This document shows positions 5,751 to 5,911 of a stretch of 5,911 bases of DNA, in pieces. The position numbers and the translations under genes are program-made. How positions within the stretch are numbered: the stretch's first letter is position 1; each line of letters begins with the position of its first letter. The DNA comes from Clostridiales bacterium (GTDB taxonomy: Bacteria > Bacillota > Clostridia > Oscillospirales > CAG-382). The notes beneath the pieces were generated by a model, which saw only the letters and a program-made list of their open reading frames with translations, was not told the DNA's origin and did no database searches. The stretch lies in contig DMMZ01000055.1 of the NCBI GenBank assembly GCA_003452915.1, forward strand, positions 1 through 5,911, given 5' to 3'.

Positions 5751-5911
5751 ATGAGTGAGCGTGATAGTTGTTATATTGATATAACTTGTTCAAAAAATAA
5801 TTGTAATGATTGTAATGATTATAAAGATTGTAATGATTGTAAGCATTGTCCATGTCCGCCACCTAACCCGTGCTGTTGTATAGGACCTGCCGGTCCAGCA
5901 GGTCCGCAGGG
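5751..5911 (+). CDS. Cys-rich collagen-like protein, N-terminal part
   Basis: The window holds 53 complete codons; the frame is open at the edge. The N terminus has no signal peptide and contains 11 cysteines within residues 7-43, including Cys-Asn-Asp-Cys repeats at 18-33, then a Pro-Cys stretch (PCPPPNPCCC, 34-43). From Gly45 the Gly-X-Y pattern of collagen starts: GPAGPAGPQ and then GG, the first two bases of a Gly codon. Bacterial collagen-like proteins form triple helices, and in spore-forming Bacillota many sit on the spore surface (BclA type). A spore-coat or exosporium role is therefore an inference, not shown here. The Cys-rich head could crosslink trimers by disulfides or bind metal. 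It is separated from htpG by a terminator and is probably an independent unit. Confidence 0.85.
   Translation, partial: MSERDSCYIDITCSKNNCNDCNDYKDCNDCKHCPCPPPNPCCCIGPAGPAGPQ
5802..5846 (+). repeat. 9-bp tandem repeat in the collagen-like gene
   Basis: Five in-frame 9-base units run from 5802 to 5846. Three are exactly TGTAATGAT (encoding Cys-Asn-Asp), one is TATAAAGAT (Tyr-Lys-Asp) and one is TGTAAGCAT (Cys-Lys-His). The fourth-to-last unit pattern suggests growth by slippage, with one Cys codon changed to Tyr (TGT to TAT). Confidence 0.8.

Overview
The window comes from a low-GC Gram-positive bacterium, most likely a gut-type member of the Clostridia (Oscillospiraceae/Ruminococcaceae-like). 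The basis is AT-rich DNA, strong GGAGG ribosome binding sites, a Firmicutes-type RF2 without the usual frameshift, and a cysteine-rich collagen-like protein of the kind found in Bacillota. This placement is inferred, not proven.

Layout: (1) Bases 1 to about 92 are the 3' end of RNase P RNA (rnpB), followed by a strong hairpin at 111-141. (2) Bases 142-1990 are a visibly AT-rich block holding two minus-strand genes for membrane proteins of unknown function: a small three-helix protein (213-518) and a 376-residue, six-helix protein with a conserved Cys/His-rich C-terminal domain (777-1907, DUF6688-like). Two repeat pairs mark this block. A 16-bp near-copy of the rnpB hairpin's 3' arm reappears at 758-773, and a 21-bp direct repeat (one mismatch) sits at 731-751 and 1971-1991, bracketing the larger gene. 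(3) A consensus sigma-A promoter at 2018-2046 drives prfB (peptide chain release factor 2), which runs to 3190. (4) A hairpin-rich leader precedes a small bitopic or two-helix membrane protein with a very acidic tail (3293-3616), which ends in an intrinsic terminator. (5) htpG, the bacterial Hsp90, occupies 3724-5520 and has its own terminator. (6) After a gene-free spacer, a Cys-rich collagen-like protein begins at 5751 and runs off the window.

rnpB, prfB and htpG are conserved housekeeping functions (tRNA processing, translation termination, protein folding). There is no sign that they form one operon: each is separated by terminators, hairpins or its own promoter. The AT-rich block between rnpB and prfB looks like accessory DNA placed between core genes. 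The large membrane-protein gene has its own promoter and ribosome site and points away from prfB. The repeats around it are the most unusual signal here. No transposase, integrase, tRNA or CRISPR array is visible.
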